A stretch of 64,000 nucleotides of DNA from Anaeromassilibacillus senegalensis (GTDB lineage: Bacteria > Bacillota > Clostridia > Oscillospirales > Acutalibacteraceae): NCBI RefSeq assembly GCF_001261775.1, contig NZ_LN868538.1, positions 434,001 to 498,000 of the forward strand. Direction: 5' to 3'. Position numbers and translations under genes: made by a program. Below the pieces are notes generated by a model. It was not told the origin of the DNA and ran no database searches. It saw only the letters and a program-made list of their open reading frames with translations. Positions within the stretch are counted from its first letter, which is position 1, and every line of letters starts with the position of its first letter. This document shows positions 1 to 11,000 of this stretch, piece by piece.

Positions 1-338
1 GCCGCACAAACCATGGAACCGTTTTCCGCCGCCTTGCAATAGGTATTGATGACCGGCGCAAGACGAACCGTGTAAGCTTCGAAGGCCGGAGGATATTTTT
101 CCGCCGTAAATTGCCGCATATCGGCGCAGAAGGCAACCAGCTCGTCGTCCATCAAGCGTTTGGCTTCCCCCATCCAATAGACAAACAGCTCTTCTTCCTG
201 CTCCGATCCGGCCTGCTTTTTCAAAATTGCCGGCACATCGATCGGCTTCGCACAGTACATGCAGACCACCTGCTCCGCATCGTCCGGCAGCTGCAGCACC
301 TTGCCGCAGTGGGGACATTCCGCCGTAATAAAACGCAT
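1..338 (-). CDS. Zinc-ribbon hypothetical protein (partial, 3' end outside window)
   Basis: An open frame runs from an ATG at 338 on the minus strand to the left edge, giving 112 codons with no stop. It begins MRFITAECPHCGKVLQLP and has two CxxC pairs, CPHC near residue 8 and CMYC near residue 28, which together form a small treble-clef or zinc-ribbon motif. The rest is acidic and helical, without a recognised domain. The site AGAGGTG lies at normal distance before the ATG. The start follows the stop of the upstream DtxR-like gene by 11 nt, so the two are probably co-transcribed. Function is unknown; the pairing may point to a metal-related role, which is inference only. Confidence 0.7.
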   Translation of the reverse strand, partial: MRFITAECPHCGKVLQLPDDAEQVVCMYCAKPIDVPAILKKQAGSEQEEELFVYWMGEAKRLMDDELVAFCADMRQFTAEKYPPAFEAYTVRLAPVINTYCKAAENGSMVCA

Positions 339-349
339 TTTCCGCACCT

Positions 350-733
350 CTATTCGCAATCGCTTTGACGCGCCTGCACATATTCCTTGATCTTGTCAAA
401 CGTCTCCTCGCTGAGGATATGCTCCATCCGGCAGGCATCCTGCGCGGCGGTTTCCGCACAGACATCCAGTGCAAGCTGTAAAAATCGGGAAAGCGTGGTA
501 TGGCGCTCATATACGGCGCTGGCCTTTTTCAATCCCGCTTCCGTTAAAACAATATTTCCGTTTTTCTCCATGACGATCAACTCCGCCTTGCGGAGAATAC
601 TCATGGCGCGGCTGACGCTCGCCTTTGTAAAATTAAGCTCATTGGCTATATCCACAGAGCGCACAAACCCGTTCCGGTTTTTTAAAATCAAAATGGTTTC
701 CAGGTAATTTTCGCCCGATTCCTGAATTTTCAT
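350..733 (-). CDS. DtxR/MntR-family metal-dependent transcriptional regulator
   Basis: This 127-residue protein has the DtxR-family layout: an N-terminal winged helix (about residues 5-65, with the wing GNIVLTEAG) and a short metal-binding and dimerisation domain. Compared with B. subtilis MntR, Glu12 and His78 keep the metal-ligand pattern and the segment ACRMEHILS gives Cys, Glu and His. A Cys sits where MntR has a Glu, as in DtxR-like proteins, so the cognate metal (Fe or Mn) cannot be told from sequence. There is no SH3-like third domain. AGGAGGTGTCTT directly precedes the ATG. It likely represses metal-uptake genes, but no target operator was recognised in the window. The zinc-ribbon gene downstream is its probable operon partner. 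Confidence 0.9.
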   Translation of the reverse strand: MKIQESGENYLETILILKNRNGFVRSVDIANELNFTKASVSRAMSILRKAELIVMEKNGNIVLTEAGLKKASAVYERHTTLSRFLQLALDVCAETAAQDACRMEHILSEETFDKIKEYVQARQSDCE

Positions 734-961
734 AAGACACCTCCTGTGTCATTGTGATTGTATCTTTTTAATTGTAGCAGTTTTCCTCAAAAATAACAAG
801 AGAGATTCCGTTCCTTCATCTTTTTCGCCATATTTTAAACGCGCACTTTATGGTAAAATAAAAGGCGTTTGCAGGAAAGTTCCCTTTCCCACAGTCTTTT
901 ATATACAAACAGTATAATAAATAACAAAACTACCAAACGGACAGATAAAGGAGAAAAACAC

Positions 962-2551
962 ATGATTACCGTTTCCGATCTCGGCCTGAGTTTCAGCGGC
1001 CAGCCGCTTTTTTCCCACGTCAACCTGCTGTTTACGGCGGGCAACTGTTACGGCGTCATCGGCGCCAACGGTGCGGGAAAATCCACCTTTCTGAAAATCC
1101 TCTCCGGAGAACTGGAGCCCAGCAAGGGGGAAGTTGTTATCGACCCCAAACTGCGCATGTCCGTCCTGAAGCAGGACCACCATGCCTACGACGCATACAC
1201 CGTATTTGAAACCATCCTGATGGGCAATCCGCGCCTGTATGAGGTCCTCAAGCAGAAGGACGCCCTCTATGAAAAAGAGGATTTCTCCGACGCGGACGGC
1301 GACCTGGCGGCGGAACTGGAGGCGGAGTTTGCGGAGCTGAACGGCTGGGAAGCAGAAACGGAGGCCGGCAAGCTTTTGCAGGGCCTCGGCGTGGACAATA
1401 TGACCCTATATTCGCAGATGGATTCTCTCACCGGCAGCGAGAAGGTTAAAGTCCTGCTGGCGCAGGCCCTGTTCGGGCAGCCGGATATCATCCTGCTGGA
1501 CGAGCCGACGAATGACCTGGATGTAAAATCCATCTCCTGGCTGGAGGATTTTCTTGCGGACTATATTGGAACAGTGATCGTCGTTTCCCATGACCGACAT
1601 TTCTTAAACAATGTGTGTACCCACATCGTGGACATCGATTATAACAAAATCAAGCTCTACGTGGGCAACTACGATTTCTGGTACGAGTCCAGCCAGCTGA
1701 TGCAGCGCGTGATGCGCGACCAGAATAAAAAAGCGGAGGAAAAGATTAAAGAGTTGCAGGCCTTTATTCAGCGCTTCTCCGCCAATAAAAGTAAATCCAA
1801 ACAGGCGACCTCCCGTAAAAAACTGCTGGATAAAATTACAGTGGAGGAAATGCCGGCGTCCAGCCGCCGCTATCCCTTTGTGGGCTTCACGATGGACCGC
1901 GAGCCCGGTAAGGAGATTCTGGAGGTCGAAGGCCTTTCCAAAACTGTGGACGGCATAAAAGTATTGAACAATGTGCGTTTTCGCGTCAATAAAGGCGATA
2001 AAATTGCATTCCTGGCCAAGAGCGATATTGCCCTGACCACGCTGTTTAAAATCCTGATGGAGGAGCTGGAGCCCGACGAAGGCTATTTTAAATGGGGTGT
2101 ATCCACAACACAGTCCTATTTCCCGCAGGACAACTCCGCCTATTTCAACGGCTGCGACCTCAGCATTATCAAATGGCTGGAGCAATACGCGCAGGACACC
2201 ACAGAAACCTATCTGCGCAGCTTCCTCGGCAAGATGCTCTTTTCCGGTGACGACGTGCAAAAGCCTGTCAATGTGCTGTCCGGCGGCGAGAAGGTGCGCT
2301 GTATGCTCTCCCGTATGATGATGTTCGGTTCCAACGCATTGGTACTGGATCAGCCCACCAACCACCTGGATTTGGAATCCATTACAGCGGTTAACAACGG
2401 CCTGATCGATTTCAAGGGGATTGTACTGTTTGCTTCACATGACCATCAATTCATTCAAACCATCGCAAACCGCATCATTGAGATCACTGACGACGGTGTG
2501 ATCGACCGCATGGGCACCTACGACGAATACATTGAGTATACAAACTCCTGA
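962..2551 (+). CDS. ABC-F family ATPase (YkpA/YbiT-like)
   Basis: This 529-residue soluble protein has two ABC ATPase domains and no membrane segment, as in ABC-F translation factors. The first domain has Walker A GANGAGKST (residues 34-42), a signature reading LTGSEK and Walker B ILLDEPTNDLD. A charged linker follows. The second domain is degenerate: its P-loop position reads AKSDIALTT and its Walker B reads LVLDQPTNHLD, with Gln in place of the catalytic Glu, while the signature LSGGEK is intact. I recall similar second domains in Firmicute YkpA-like members. The ATG at 962 is chosen because AAAGGAG stands just before it; the open frame extends further upstream without a good site. A ribosome-associated role is inferred from the family. 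Confidence 0.9.
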   Translation: MITVSDLGLSFSGQPLFSHVNLLFTAGNCYGVIGANGAGKSTFLKILSGELEPSKGEVVIDPKLRMSVLKQDHHAYDAYTVFETILMGNPRLYEVLKQKDALYEKEDFSDADGDLAAELEAEFAELNGWEAETEAGKLLQGLGVDNMTLYSQMDSLTGSEKVKVLLAQALFGQPDIILLDEPTNDLDVKSISWLEDFLADYIGTVIVVSHDRHFLNNVCTHIVDIDYNKIKLYVGNYDFWYESSQLMQRVMRDQNKKAEEKIKELQAFIQRFSANKSKSKQATSRKKLLDKITVEEMPASSRRYPFVGFTMDREPGKEILEVEGLSKTVDGIKVLNNVRFRVNKGDKIAFLAKSDIALTTLFKILMEELEPDEGYFKWGVSTTQSYFPQDNSAYFNGCDLSIIKWLEQYAQDTTETYLRSFLGKMLFSGDDVQKPVNVLSGGEKVRCMLSRMMMFGSNALVLDQPTNHLDLESITAVNNGLIDFKGIVLFASHDHQFIQTIANRIIEITDDGVIDRMGTYDEYIEYTNS

Positions 2552-2653
2552 TTTATACAAATTATGCCAGGATATTCCATATAATCGTAAACTTCGCGTT
2601 GATTCATGCGGCTGGTACAGGAAACCTCTTCTTTATAACTGCCTTATAAAAGA

Positions 2654-2697
2654 AAGCCCGCACAATCCGTTTTCATTTGGATTGTGCGGGCTTTTTA
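2654..2697. terminator. Bidirectional rho-independent terminator between ABC-F and HAD genes
   Basis: A perfect 15-bp stem (AAGCCCGCACAATCC with its complement) and a loop of about 10 nt, followed by a T-rich run on both strands, lies between two convergent genes. Confidence 0.9.
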
Positions 2698-2747
2698 TTG
2701 TATTCGAGGCTATCTGCCTTTTTGTACTCCGCCAAAGAAACCCTTCT

Positions 2748-3578
2748 TCAGCCTTCCAAAATATACTTCTGAATCGCCAGCGCCACGCCGTCCTCCTGGT
2801 TGGAAGCCGTCCGGTATTTGGCGGCTTCCATCGCATCCGGCGTACTGTTCCCCATGGCGACGGAGCATCCGGCAAACCGCAGCATTTCAATATCGTTGCC
2901 GCTGTCGCCTACCGCCATCACCTCTTCCGAAGCGATGTGCAGCTGTTCACACAGGTGGCGCAGCGCATCACCTTTACTTGCATCCCTTTGGTTTAACTCC
3001 AGATTGCTGCCCGCAGATGAGACAACGGCAAGCTCCGGAATGGCGTCAAACATTTTCCAAAGTTCTTCACGCAGCGGGGACGGTACGTGCGCCAGATTAC
3101 ATTTTTCAATGCCTTCCGGATGCTCCTGTAAAAAGGTACGCAGGCTGTCCACTTCCTGTTGTGTCTTCCGAATCTCTGCAATAAACTCTTTCGAAAAGGG
3201 CAGTTCATCCACATGTTTCATCAGACGCTTTTCCGTATAAATGTTTCCTTCGCAATAGAACTGTATCAACAAGCCGTAGGGCTCCAGCATATCTAAAATT
3301 TTTCCAGCAGTTTCAGCAGAGATACACTTATGATAAATCACTTTGTCCTCCCGCATATCCCGCACCGACGCGCCGTTGGAATTAATCACATAACGGACGT
3401 CCTCCATCCGCTGAAACACATCTGGCAGCATGGAAAAAACCCGCCCCGTGGCAGGAACCACCTGTACTCCCTTTTTCGCCGCTGCACAGATCGCCTGCCG
3501 TACCGCCGGGGTAACTGTCAGATGGTCGTCCAAAAGAATTGTGCCGTCCATATCCAGGGCCACCAATCGAATCGCCAA
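2748..3578 (-). CDS. HAD superfamily Cof-type phosphatase
   Basis: The 276-residue protein matches class IIB HAD hydrolases of the Cof/YidA/YcsE type. Motif I is LDMDGT (nucleophile Asp9, acid Asp11), a Thr is followed by GR in ATGR (motif II), a Lys lies in the Cof-type cap region, and GDSGNDIEML gives motif IV. The length is normal for the family, and such proteins usually dephosphorylate sugar phosphates or flavin and pyridoxal precursors. The start is a TTG: AAAGGAGTGGCAGAAA precedes TTG GCG ATT and no suitable ATG is present. The exact substrate cannot be read from sequence. Confidence 0.88.
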   Translation of the reverse strand: MAIRLVALDMDGTILLDDHLTVTPAVRQAICAAAKKGVQVVPATGRVFSMLPDVFQRMEDVRYVINSNGASVRDMREDKVIYHKCISAETAGKILDMLEPYGLLIQFYCEGNIYTEKRLMKHVDELPFSKEFIAEIRKTQQEVDSLRTFLQEHPEGIEKCNLAHVPSPLREELWKMFDAIPELAVVSSAGSNLELNQRDASKGDALRHLCEQLHIASEEVMAVGDSGNDIEMLRFAGCSVAMGNSTPDAMEAAKYRTASNQEDGVALAIQKYILEG

Positions 3579-3945
3579 TTTCTGCCACTCCTTTTTGCTT
3601 TCAAACTTATATACTGTTCATAGTATACGCAACCACAGGAAAGATTTAATTGCCGCGGATCAATTAGCCGCATCCTCTGTGTCCAGACTTTTTTCTTCCA
3701 TCCGTGAAAAAACTGTTACTTTATACGACAGAGAACATTTTCGGAATAATCAACAACAGGGACACCGCCCCGCCGACCAATTATTTCCCTAAACGGACTG
3801 GCAACAAACAAGCACTTTATCCATAGAATAGAGGTATGACCAAAGGCGGCATCACAACACATGGCTATTTAGCCCATTCACAAGCTGTTATATACTAATT
3901 GTTGATATAATGCCACCTTAATACAAATTGGATAGGGGCGATTCT
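3579..3945. other. Intergenic region between the HAD gene and sigK
   Basis: No gene is seen here. It holds a hyphenated palindrome at 3610-3627 (TATACT, 6 nt, AGTATA) just upstream of the HAD gene, which could overlap its -10 or serve as an operator. An AT-rich stretch at about 3885-3912 contains TATAAT-like sequence and probably the sigK promoter. A mother-cell (sigma-E) promoter would be expected for sigK, but no convincing consensus could be assigned. Confidence 0.4.
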
Positions 3946-4641
3946 ATGCTGACGGCTCTGCTCTCCTGCGCGCTCTCCGGGCTGATTTTTTGGGTTCTGC
4001 ATGTCACCGGAGCCGGTTCTTTCCCAAGGCCGCTCACCGCAGAAGAAGAGAAAGACTGTCTGGAACGCCTGCAAAACGGGGATCAGACAGCCCGCAACGA
4101 ACTGATTGAGCACAATTTGCGGCTGGTTGCACATATTATAAAAAAATACTATTCAAACACAAATGATCAGGACGATCTGATTTCCATTGGTACCATTGGC
4201 CTGATCAAAGCGGTAAACACCTTTGACAACTCCAAGGGAATCCGTCTTTCCAGCTATGCCGCACGTTGTATTGAAAACGAAGTGCTGATGTTTTTCCGTG
4301 CCTCCAAAAAGAGCGCGCAGGACGTTTCCATGAATGAACCGATCGACACCGATAAGGACGGCAACGCTTTGACGCTGATGGACGTTATGGCCACAGAGGA
4401 CAATATTGTTGACAACCTGGATTGGAAAATCAAATCCGAACAGCTGAAGCGCTACATACTGGAAACCCTTTCTCCCCGCGAACAAACCATTATTGAACTT
4501 CGCTACGGACTCAACGGCGATCTTCCGCTGACCCAGCGGGAGGTTGCGTCGAAATTAAAAATCTCGCGCTCATACGTTTCCCGGATTGAAAAAAAGGCAT
4601 TGCTTGCTTTGAAAAAGAAATTTGATAAACCCAGCAAATGA
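3946..4641 (+). CDS. sigK: RNA polymerase sporulation sigma factor sigma-K (pro-form)
   Basis: The 231-residue protein is sigma-K, the late mother-cell sporulation sigma factor. It begins with a hydrophobic pro-sequence (about residues 1-20, LTALLSCALSGLIFWVL) that is normally removed by the SpoIVFB protease, then the typical SFPRPLTAEEE junction. Region 2 contains NLRLVAHIIKKYY and DLISIGTIGLIKAV, and region 4 contains REVASKLKISRSYVSRIEK, the -35-binding helix-turn-helix. The gene is uninterrupted, with no skin (sigK intervening) element. GGGG stands about 7 nt before the ATG; an upstream in-frame TTG at 3928 is less likely. It indicates a spore-former. Confidence 0.93.
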   Translation: MLTALLSCALSGLIFWVLHVTGAGSFPRPLTAEEEKDCLERLQNGDQTARNELIEHNLRLVAHIIKKYYSNTNDQDDLISIGTIGLIKAVNTFDNSKGIRLSSYAARCIENEVLMFFRASKKSAQDVSMNEPIDTDKDGNALTLMDVMATEDNIVDNLDWKIKSEQLKRYILETLSPREQTIIELRYGLNGDLPLTQREVASKLKISRSYVSRIEKKALLALKKKFDKPSK

Positions 4642-4733
4642 CTGCCAGATTTTGCAGACGGCAGTTGCTGCAAAGGGCCATTTCACAGCGTTTGCACGAT
4701 CACGCTCTTCCTTCTCTCCTCTCTAAAAACACG

Positions 4734-4780
4734 GAATCCCCCGGCCAAATGGCCGGGGGATTCTCAGTTGGTCTGCTTTT
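4734..4780. terminator. Terminator shared by sigK and the GH-D-like gene
   Basis: A 14-bp GC-rich stem (GAATCCCCCGGCCA with its complement) and a tiny loop lies between two convergent genes. The T-run is better on the minus strand (GTGTTTTTAG), so it may mainly end the large hydrolase transcript. Confidence 0.8.
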
Positions 4781-4795
4781 TAGTGCGATTTCAAA

Positions 4796-5029
4796 TCAGT
4801 GCACAGTAACCCCACCGTGGTTCTGTGCCGTCTGACCCGGGGCCTCCTGTCGGGACACGCTTTCAGCGAGATCCATTTCTGACAACATAATGGAACTGCG
4901 GCCGGCACGCGTCTACGACGATTCTCTTAACCGGCCCGTTTAAAATCTCAATCAATGATTACTGTACCGTGTTTAACCGGATTCTGCCCCGGGATCTCTG
5001 GTTGAGACGTGTTTACAGCAAAACCTATT
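4796..5029 (-). repeat. Three decayed copies of the 3' tail of the upstream hydrolase
   Basis: Past the stop codon of the GH-D-like gene the minus strand contains three successive relics of the sequence that encodes its final residues (PQKHCVVTIA). Read in local frames they give IPGQNPVKHGTVIID then stop (about 4948-5010), PQFHYVVRNGSR then stop (about 4866-4905), and APGQTAQNHGGVTVH then stop (4796-4850). The equivalent bases lie 82, 79 and 73 bp apart. The spacer before the stop (GAGACGTGTTTACAGC-like) also recurs, and is shared with the spacer behind the GH3 gene. The relics are not in frame with the gene. Confidence 0.7.
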
Positions 5030-8000
5030 TTAAGCAATCGTGACAACACAATGCTTTTGCGGCACGCTGTTGGACAGCTGGGTATAAACGCCGGTGCTTG
5101 CGCCGGGTGTGCCGACTGCCCACACTCTGTAATAATAGTCGTTTCCAATCCTTGCGACAAACTGTGTCTTCAAAACGTCACTGTTGCCGACCGTAAAGTT
5201 CGGAACAAGGTTGTTTCCGTTGACAACGGTCATCTTGAAGCAATATGCGCTTCCTCTACGGAGGGTAAACGGCAGCGTTGTATCGGAAATAACCGACGCC
5301 GCCTGTGCAACCGTCGCACCGCCTGTAACGACGCCCGGAGTGGTAACGGCAACCAGCGTGCCTTCCCCGGAGGTCTTGCCGGAATTGGAAGTGTTCTTAT
5401 TCCCGGAGGAGGAACCGCCGTTTCCGCCGCTGCCTTTGTGCTCCAGCTGGGCATTCGCGGCCTGCAAACGATTGCACTTCTCGTCTACAAACAGCTGATC
5501 GTCTTCGCTGAGATTCCTATTTGCCAGCGCATCCTTTGCGTCCTTGAGCGCGTTCAGGAACACGCGGGCGCTGCTTGCCGTGTAGCGGGAGGTATCGACC
5601 TTTTCCATCTCCGCAATCAACGCTTCCAGCTTCGATTTATCCGCCTTCAGACGCATGTTTGCAACCGCCTCGGTCAGCGTCTTGACCACCGCATTGACTT
5701 CCTTCTGCGTATTTTCCGCGGTCATTTCTTCCGCCGCGTCCAGCGCTTCCTGCAGCTTGTCAAAGCCGCTGTCAATGTAGCTGTCTCTGTTTTCAATAAT
5801 ATCCTTTGCCTGCTGAATCATCTTCTCCAGCTCGCTCAAATCCGCCTTCATCTGCCGCTCATCCAGCGCCTTCATCAGTGCGTCATAAGCTTCCTGGATG
5901 GAATCGTCCATTGCGTTTTCATCTGCAATGACCCCTTCTGCCAGTGCAACCGCCGCTGCAATTTTCTCCATGCTGGCTTCCGTGTACAGTTCCGGATCCA
6001 CCGCCTTGGCGACGTCGATCAGGCCCTGCAGCGCGGTCTTATTGCCCGGCTGGAAGCTGAGGAGATGCAGCGCGTCGAGCAATTCGCCCCACGCATCGTT
6101 GATTTCCTGCTGGGTTGCGGTCTTTTGCTTATCAACTTCTTTGGCATGCTTGAGCGCCTTCTCATACTTCGCCTTTATCACTGGAATGGCCTGCGCCGCT
6201 TCATCCGCACAGGATTCCGCATAAACGATCGTCGCACCCAGAACACTCTTATCGACTGCTTCAAAATGGAGGTCTACTTCGACCGCCTGATTCGGCATAT
6301 CGATGGTGTACGTATACGCGTCTATGTCAAAGTCCACTGTTTCGCCGTTGACCGTGACGCCTGCGAAGCTTCTGCCTTCTACAAACGGCGTAAAGTCCAG
6401 TGTAAGCGTTGTTCCCGCCAGTACTTCAGCCTCATACTTGCCGAGCAGGTTTGCCAGCTTCTGTACTTCGCCATCGATGGACAGGCTCGCATTCTTTGTG
6501 TACCGGACCGTAATTGTATGCTCCTCCGGAACCGGCGTGCCAACCGATACTTCACAGCTTGCCTGGAATTCCGTATCCGGAACACTTGCTGTAATGACTG
6601 CCATGCCTTCCTTCAGCGCGGTAACCACGCCGTTTTCGTCCACTACCGCCACATCTGGAGCAGAGGAAGTCCATGTAAGCGCCGTTCCGCTCAAATTCGT
6701 CGGATAGATATCCACCAGAAGCGTATCGTTGTCACCTACATCCAGGGAAACCGCTGTTTCGCGCATGGAAATTCCCGTCATATCCGGCGTATTGTATGCG
6801 CGGATCTCCGCCGCGGAGGAATAGTTGCCCACGGAGGTGATGGACATCAGTTTGAGGTTGGTAACGGTCGTGGCCGGGAAACGGACTTCTTTCCAGCCGT
6901 CTTCCGCCTTCCACTCACCGGAAGCAATCTTCTCATAGGTTGCGCCATTGTCCTTGCTGGCAAGCAGTTCAAACTGTTTGATGGTACCGTTGCCCGCACC
7001 GGATCTCGGCAGATACCGGTAGGTGTTGACGACGGTCGGTGCATTGAATTTAATATCGATCCACTGCTTGTCTCTGGAAACACCGTTCCAGTTGGTATGC
7101 CACATCGTGCTTGGATTGTCATCCAGAACCTTGGAGGCCGCTTCACTTGTGGAGTTTGCATCCCCCGCGGTGGCAGTCATCTTACTGACCGGGATTGCCT
7201 CCGGTACGGACTGGGTGCGGACACTTGCCGCGCCGCCGACATTGCCGGACGCATCCGTCGCCGCGACCGCGAAATAGTAGCTTCCATTATGGACAATTTC
7301 GTCCACAAAGGAGGTTTCATTTACCGTGACAATCAGGTTATCCTCGGACGGCACAAAGTCCGCCTGATCGGAACCATAAACATTGTAACGCACAAAGCCG
7401 CTGTCATCCGTGGACGGCTGCCAGGTGAGGGAAACCAGTCCGTCATAATCCGCAGAAGCCTTCAGACCCATAACATCTGTCGGCGCCTCGGTATCGGGCT
7501 CCATCGTGCCTTCCTCGAAGGTCAGCGTCCAGTTGGCTGTCTGATTTTCCGCAGCGTCCATGATCAATTCCACATAATTGCCAAACGCGCTGTGTACAAA
7601 GCTCGCCGTTACATTTTCATTGTCGACTTTCAGATCCTTCGCAATCAGCTCGTGGCCATCCAGCGGGATGATCGCCTTGTAGGTATCGTTGCCAACCACT
7701 TCAAATGTACCGGTCATGGTCTTGCTGGCTGCGTCGTATGCAATGTTCTTTGCGTCAAACGCTCCCTGCAGGACATGGCGGTTGGTGGAAAGCAGATACG
7801 GGTCGTCGCGGACCTCGCGGACCGCCATGGTGCGCATCTCGTTCTTTCTGACGCGCTGGCTCAGGATGTCGCTGCCCTGATATTTGCCGATGTAATTCCA
7901 GTTCCAGAAGTCCCAGACCTCGTATTCTTTTTCCGGGTCGAGTCCAACGCCGCCGAACGCGGTGTCTTTGCCCAGATCCGCCTGCATGGTCTTGGTCTGG

Positions 8001-11000
8001 CTGCCCTGGTTCCAGAACATCAGGATATGGTCGTCATATTCGGAATTAAACTTGTAATCGAAGTATTCCGGAATGTCCGTACCGCACTCAAAGAGGCCGA
8101 CCGGGCGGGCGGAAATGCCGTCAATCGGGAATGGAACAGACCGGCCGATGTCCTTGATCTTCTGGTCGTCCATACGGGTGACGCTCTCGCCGATGGTCAT
8201 CTTGCCAAACAGAAATGCGGTGCCGGTAATCTGCGCGCGGCGCAGGTCGAGATCGTTGTCCTCAAAAACTTTAACGTCGGAATAGAGAAGCTTGGTCTTT
8301 CTATGGCGGTACCACTGGTACATCGCCGTGCGGGCGATTTCCGGGGAGAACTGGTTGGTATCTCCGATGGTGCGCTGAATGTCGATCAGACCGATCGCCA
8401 AATCAGAACCGCTGTGCTCCCAGGAGTTTTCAGAAATGCGCATATCGGGGCCGACATACTTCTTCGGCAGCGCAAAGATATTGCGGTATGCGGAAACGGT
8501 TGTAGCATACGGGTCTTCAAAACCGCCGGTCTTATCCAGCAGATATCCGCCGCTCTTGCCGTGGTACTGTCCCGCATAGTCGAAGAACAGGGAGCGGATG
8601 CCCGCATCCTTAATATTGGCATACACATCCGCCATATGGGCAATGAATTCCGGATCGGTGTAGTCGGGGCCTTCCAGCGGATCGTTGTAGAGCATGTGGC
8701 CCGGGTACTGCTCGCAGTAGTCGTCGGAACGATAGGAAGCCTGCATATAGAGGCCGCCCTCGCCGCCGGCGTTGTTCATCGCCTTGTTCCAGTCTTTAAT
8801 GGTCGGATAGTTGTCCGTCATATGCCCAAACTGCTTCCAATGTGCATCGTCCCACCAGAGCTGCTCATTCGGGTTGACATAACTGTCCGGCTCCACGCGC
8901 AGGTTCGGAATCGCATAATTTGCCATGCCGCGGTCCACAAGATCCTTGACCTCCTGCACAGCGAAGTCCGCGTTGTTGGAGCCCGGGGTCAGCCAGTTGA
9001 CATACCAGAGGCATTCATAGTAATACGGGTCAAAGTCGATTAGATCGACCTCCATCGCATCTGCCTGCTTGGTCGCATAGGCGTCGAGGGAATCGTAGGG
9101 GTTCTTTTCGGTAAAGTTGATCAGCGCCTTGTCGCCCATATAGAGCTGCCCGGCGTCGACCAGTTTGCCTGTGTTATCATAAATGCGGATTTTCGCATCC
9201 ACGCTCTTTCTGCCGTTGTTTTCCAGAGAGAGGCCCGCGTTGTACGCGGTGTCGATGGTGTTCTGGAACTCATAGGTGGTCAGGCCGCCGATGAGGAAAC
9301 TTTCCTTCTCCGGATCGTTCCGGTAGGAAAGCATGGTGTTGTTCTTGGAGGTTGCCGTCGCACTGTTTACCACGCGCGGCACGGTCCAGTTGCCCTCGCC
9401 GGTCAGGATCGTGTGGTCTTCAGCCGGGTCGGGGCCGACAAAGATACCGCCGCTGCCAGCATAATTGGCAATGATCGGGTACATCTGCATCAGCTTGACG
9501 CCCGCGTCGGTGTTGTTGACAATACCAGCGGTCAGAATGACATCGCCGCAATGATCCTCCAGCGTCACATCCAGCACAATGCCGTTCGCGCCGTCTTTTT
9601 CACCGATCATGCGCATGGTTTTACCCGCGAAGCCGTCTTCAGTCACGTCTTCCATATGGAATACATACCCATTGGTGCTCTTGTCATCGTTGACCTGTGT
9701 GTAGGCGTTGAGCACATACGGCAAACCGCTTTCCTGCTCATACACCGAATAGCGGCCGGTCATTTCGTCATATACGACGCGGACCATATCGTTCTGAATC
9801 ATGGTGAACGTGTCGCCCAGCTTTACGATTTCCGTCTTTTCCGGAACCGCGACGTCTCCCAGGCTGGTAAAGCCAACTTCCGCGGTGATATTCTCGCCGC
9901 CGTTTGCGGTTGCCACGACCTTAAACGAACCGCTCTTTAAAATCGTCAGCAAACCGTCCGCGTCAATCGTTGCAACGTCCGGATCATCGGACTGCACGGA
10001 CCAGGTGATCGACTTGTCCGTCGCGATGATCGGATAAACGGTCGCCTTCATCTGCACGGAGCCAAGTTCCTGGCGGATGGTTTCGCCGTCCTCCGGCGCA
10101 ATCACCAACCGTTTGACCGGGACCACTTCACCGTAGTCGCTGTCAAAGAAGATGCCGTTGACCACTGCGTTCGTTTTAACAGGGCTGTAATTTTCATTGT
10201 TGACTTTGACGTCAACGGAGCCGCTGAACGGAATGGTCACATATTTGCCCTTAGAGAGGGTACCGATTTCCGTCTTCTTGGATATCGGAATATCCGTTCC
10301 CGGCTGGAAGAGCTGGTAGCTGACCGCTCTGCCGTTTTCATTTTCCGCCAGTGCGTAGAATGTGAGGGTATGCGTATCCGTATCGTTCACACGGATGCGC
10401 ACTGTCAGGCACTTGTCATCAAAGCGGTAGGAAATTTTGCGGGTGCCTGTTTCGTCGTCCGGATTGACGAGGCCGTACGGCAGCGTTGCCGCCGTGCCGG
10501 TTTTCGCTGTATAGTTGCCGTTGCGGTCTTCCACGCCGTACGTAATGCCGTCCACATAGTAGGGCAACTTTTCCACGTCGACAGAGCCGGCATTCCAGGC
10601 GTTCAGCACATATCCGTCCCCGCCGTAAGTACCGGTCCAGTCGCCCATCGTTGTTTCGTCGACCGTCCACTCGGCGGCTTCGCCTTCAACCACGCTGATC
10701 AAGCAACTGCCGCTGATTTCGGTGCCGTCCTTCGCCGTCGCAATCACATTGTAATTGCCCGGCGCTTCGATGTTCAGCAGGCCTGTCCCGTCGATCGTGG
10801 CCTTGCCTTCGTTCTCGGACTGCATGGGCTCCACAGACCATGAAACCTCTTTGTTGGCCGCATAAGACGGCGCAACAGAAGCGATCATCTGGATCGGGAA
10901 GTCCGACTCATCAAAGGAAGTCTGTCCATTTGGCGCGCTGACTGTAACTTTGCGCACCGGCACATCATCATATGCCAGTGTGTCAAAGAATACACCGCTA

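Noticed and set aside
3946-4641. sigK interrupted by a skin element
   Set aside because: The frame is continuous from pro-sequence to region 4.
5009-9043. Very long plus-strand open frame (1344 codons) opposite the GH-D-like gene
   Set aside because: Antisense shadow caused by biased third codon positions. There is no domain, no ribosome site, and composition is unlike a protein. The same applies to 12586-16044, 19295-21430, 21857-24775, 31405-34818 and 48788-50587, and to minus-strand 42174-44747 opposite fbp.
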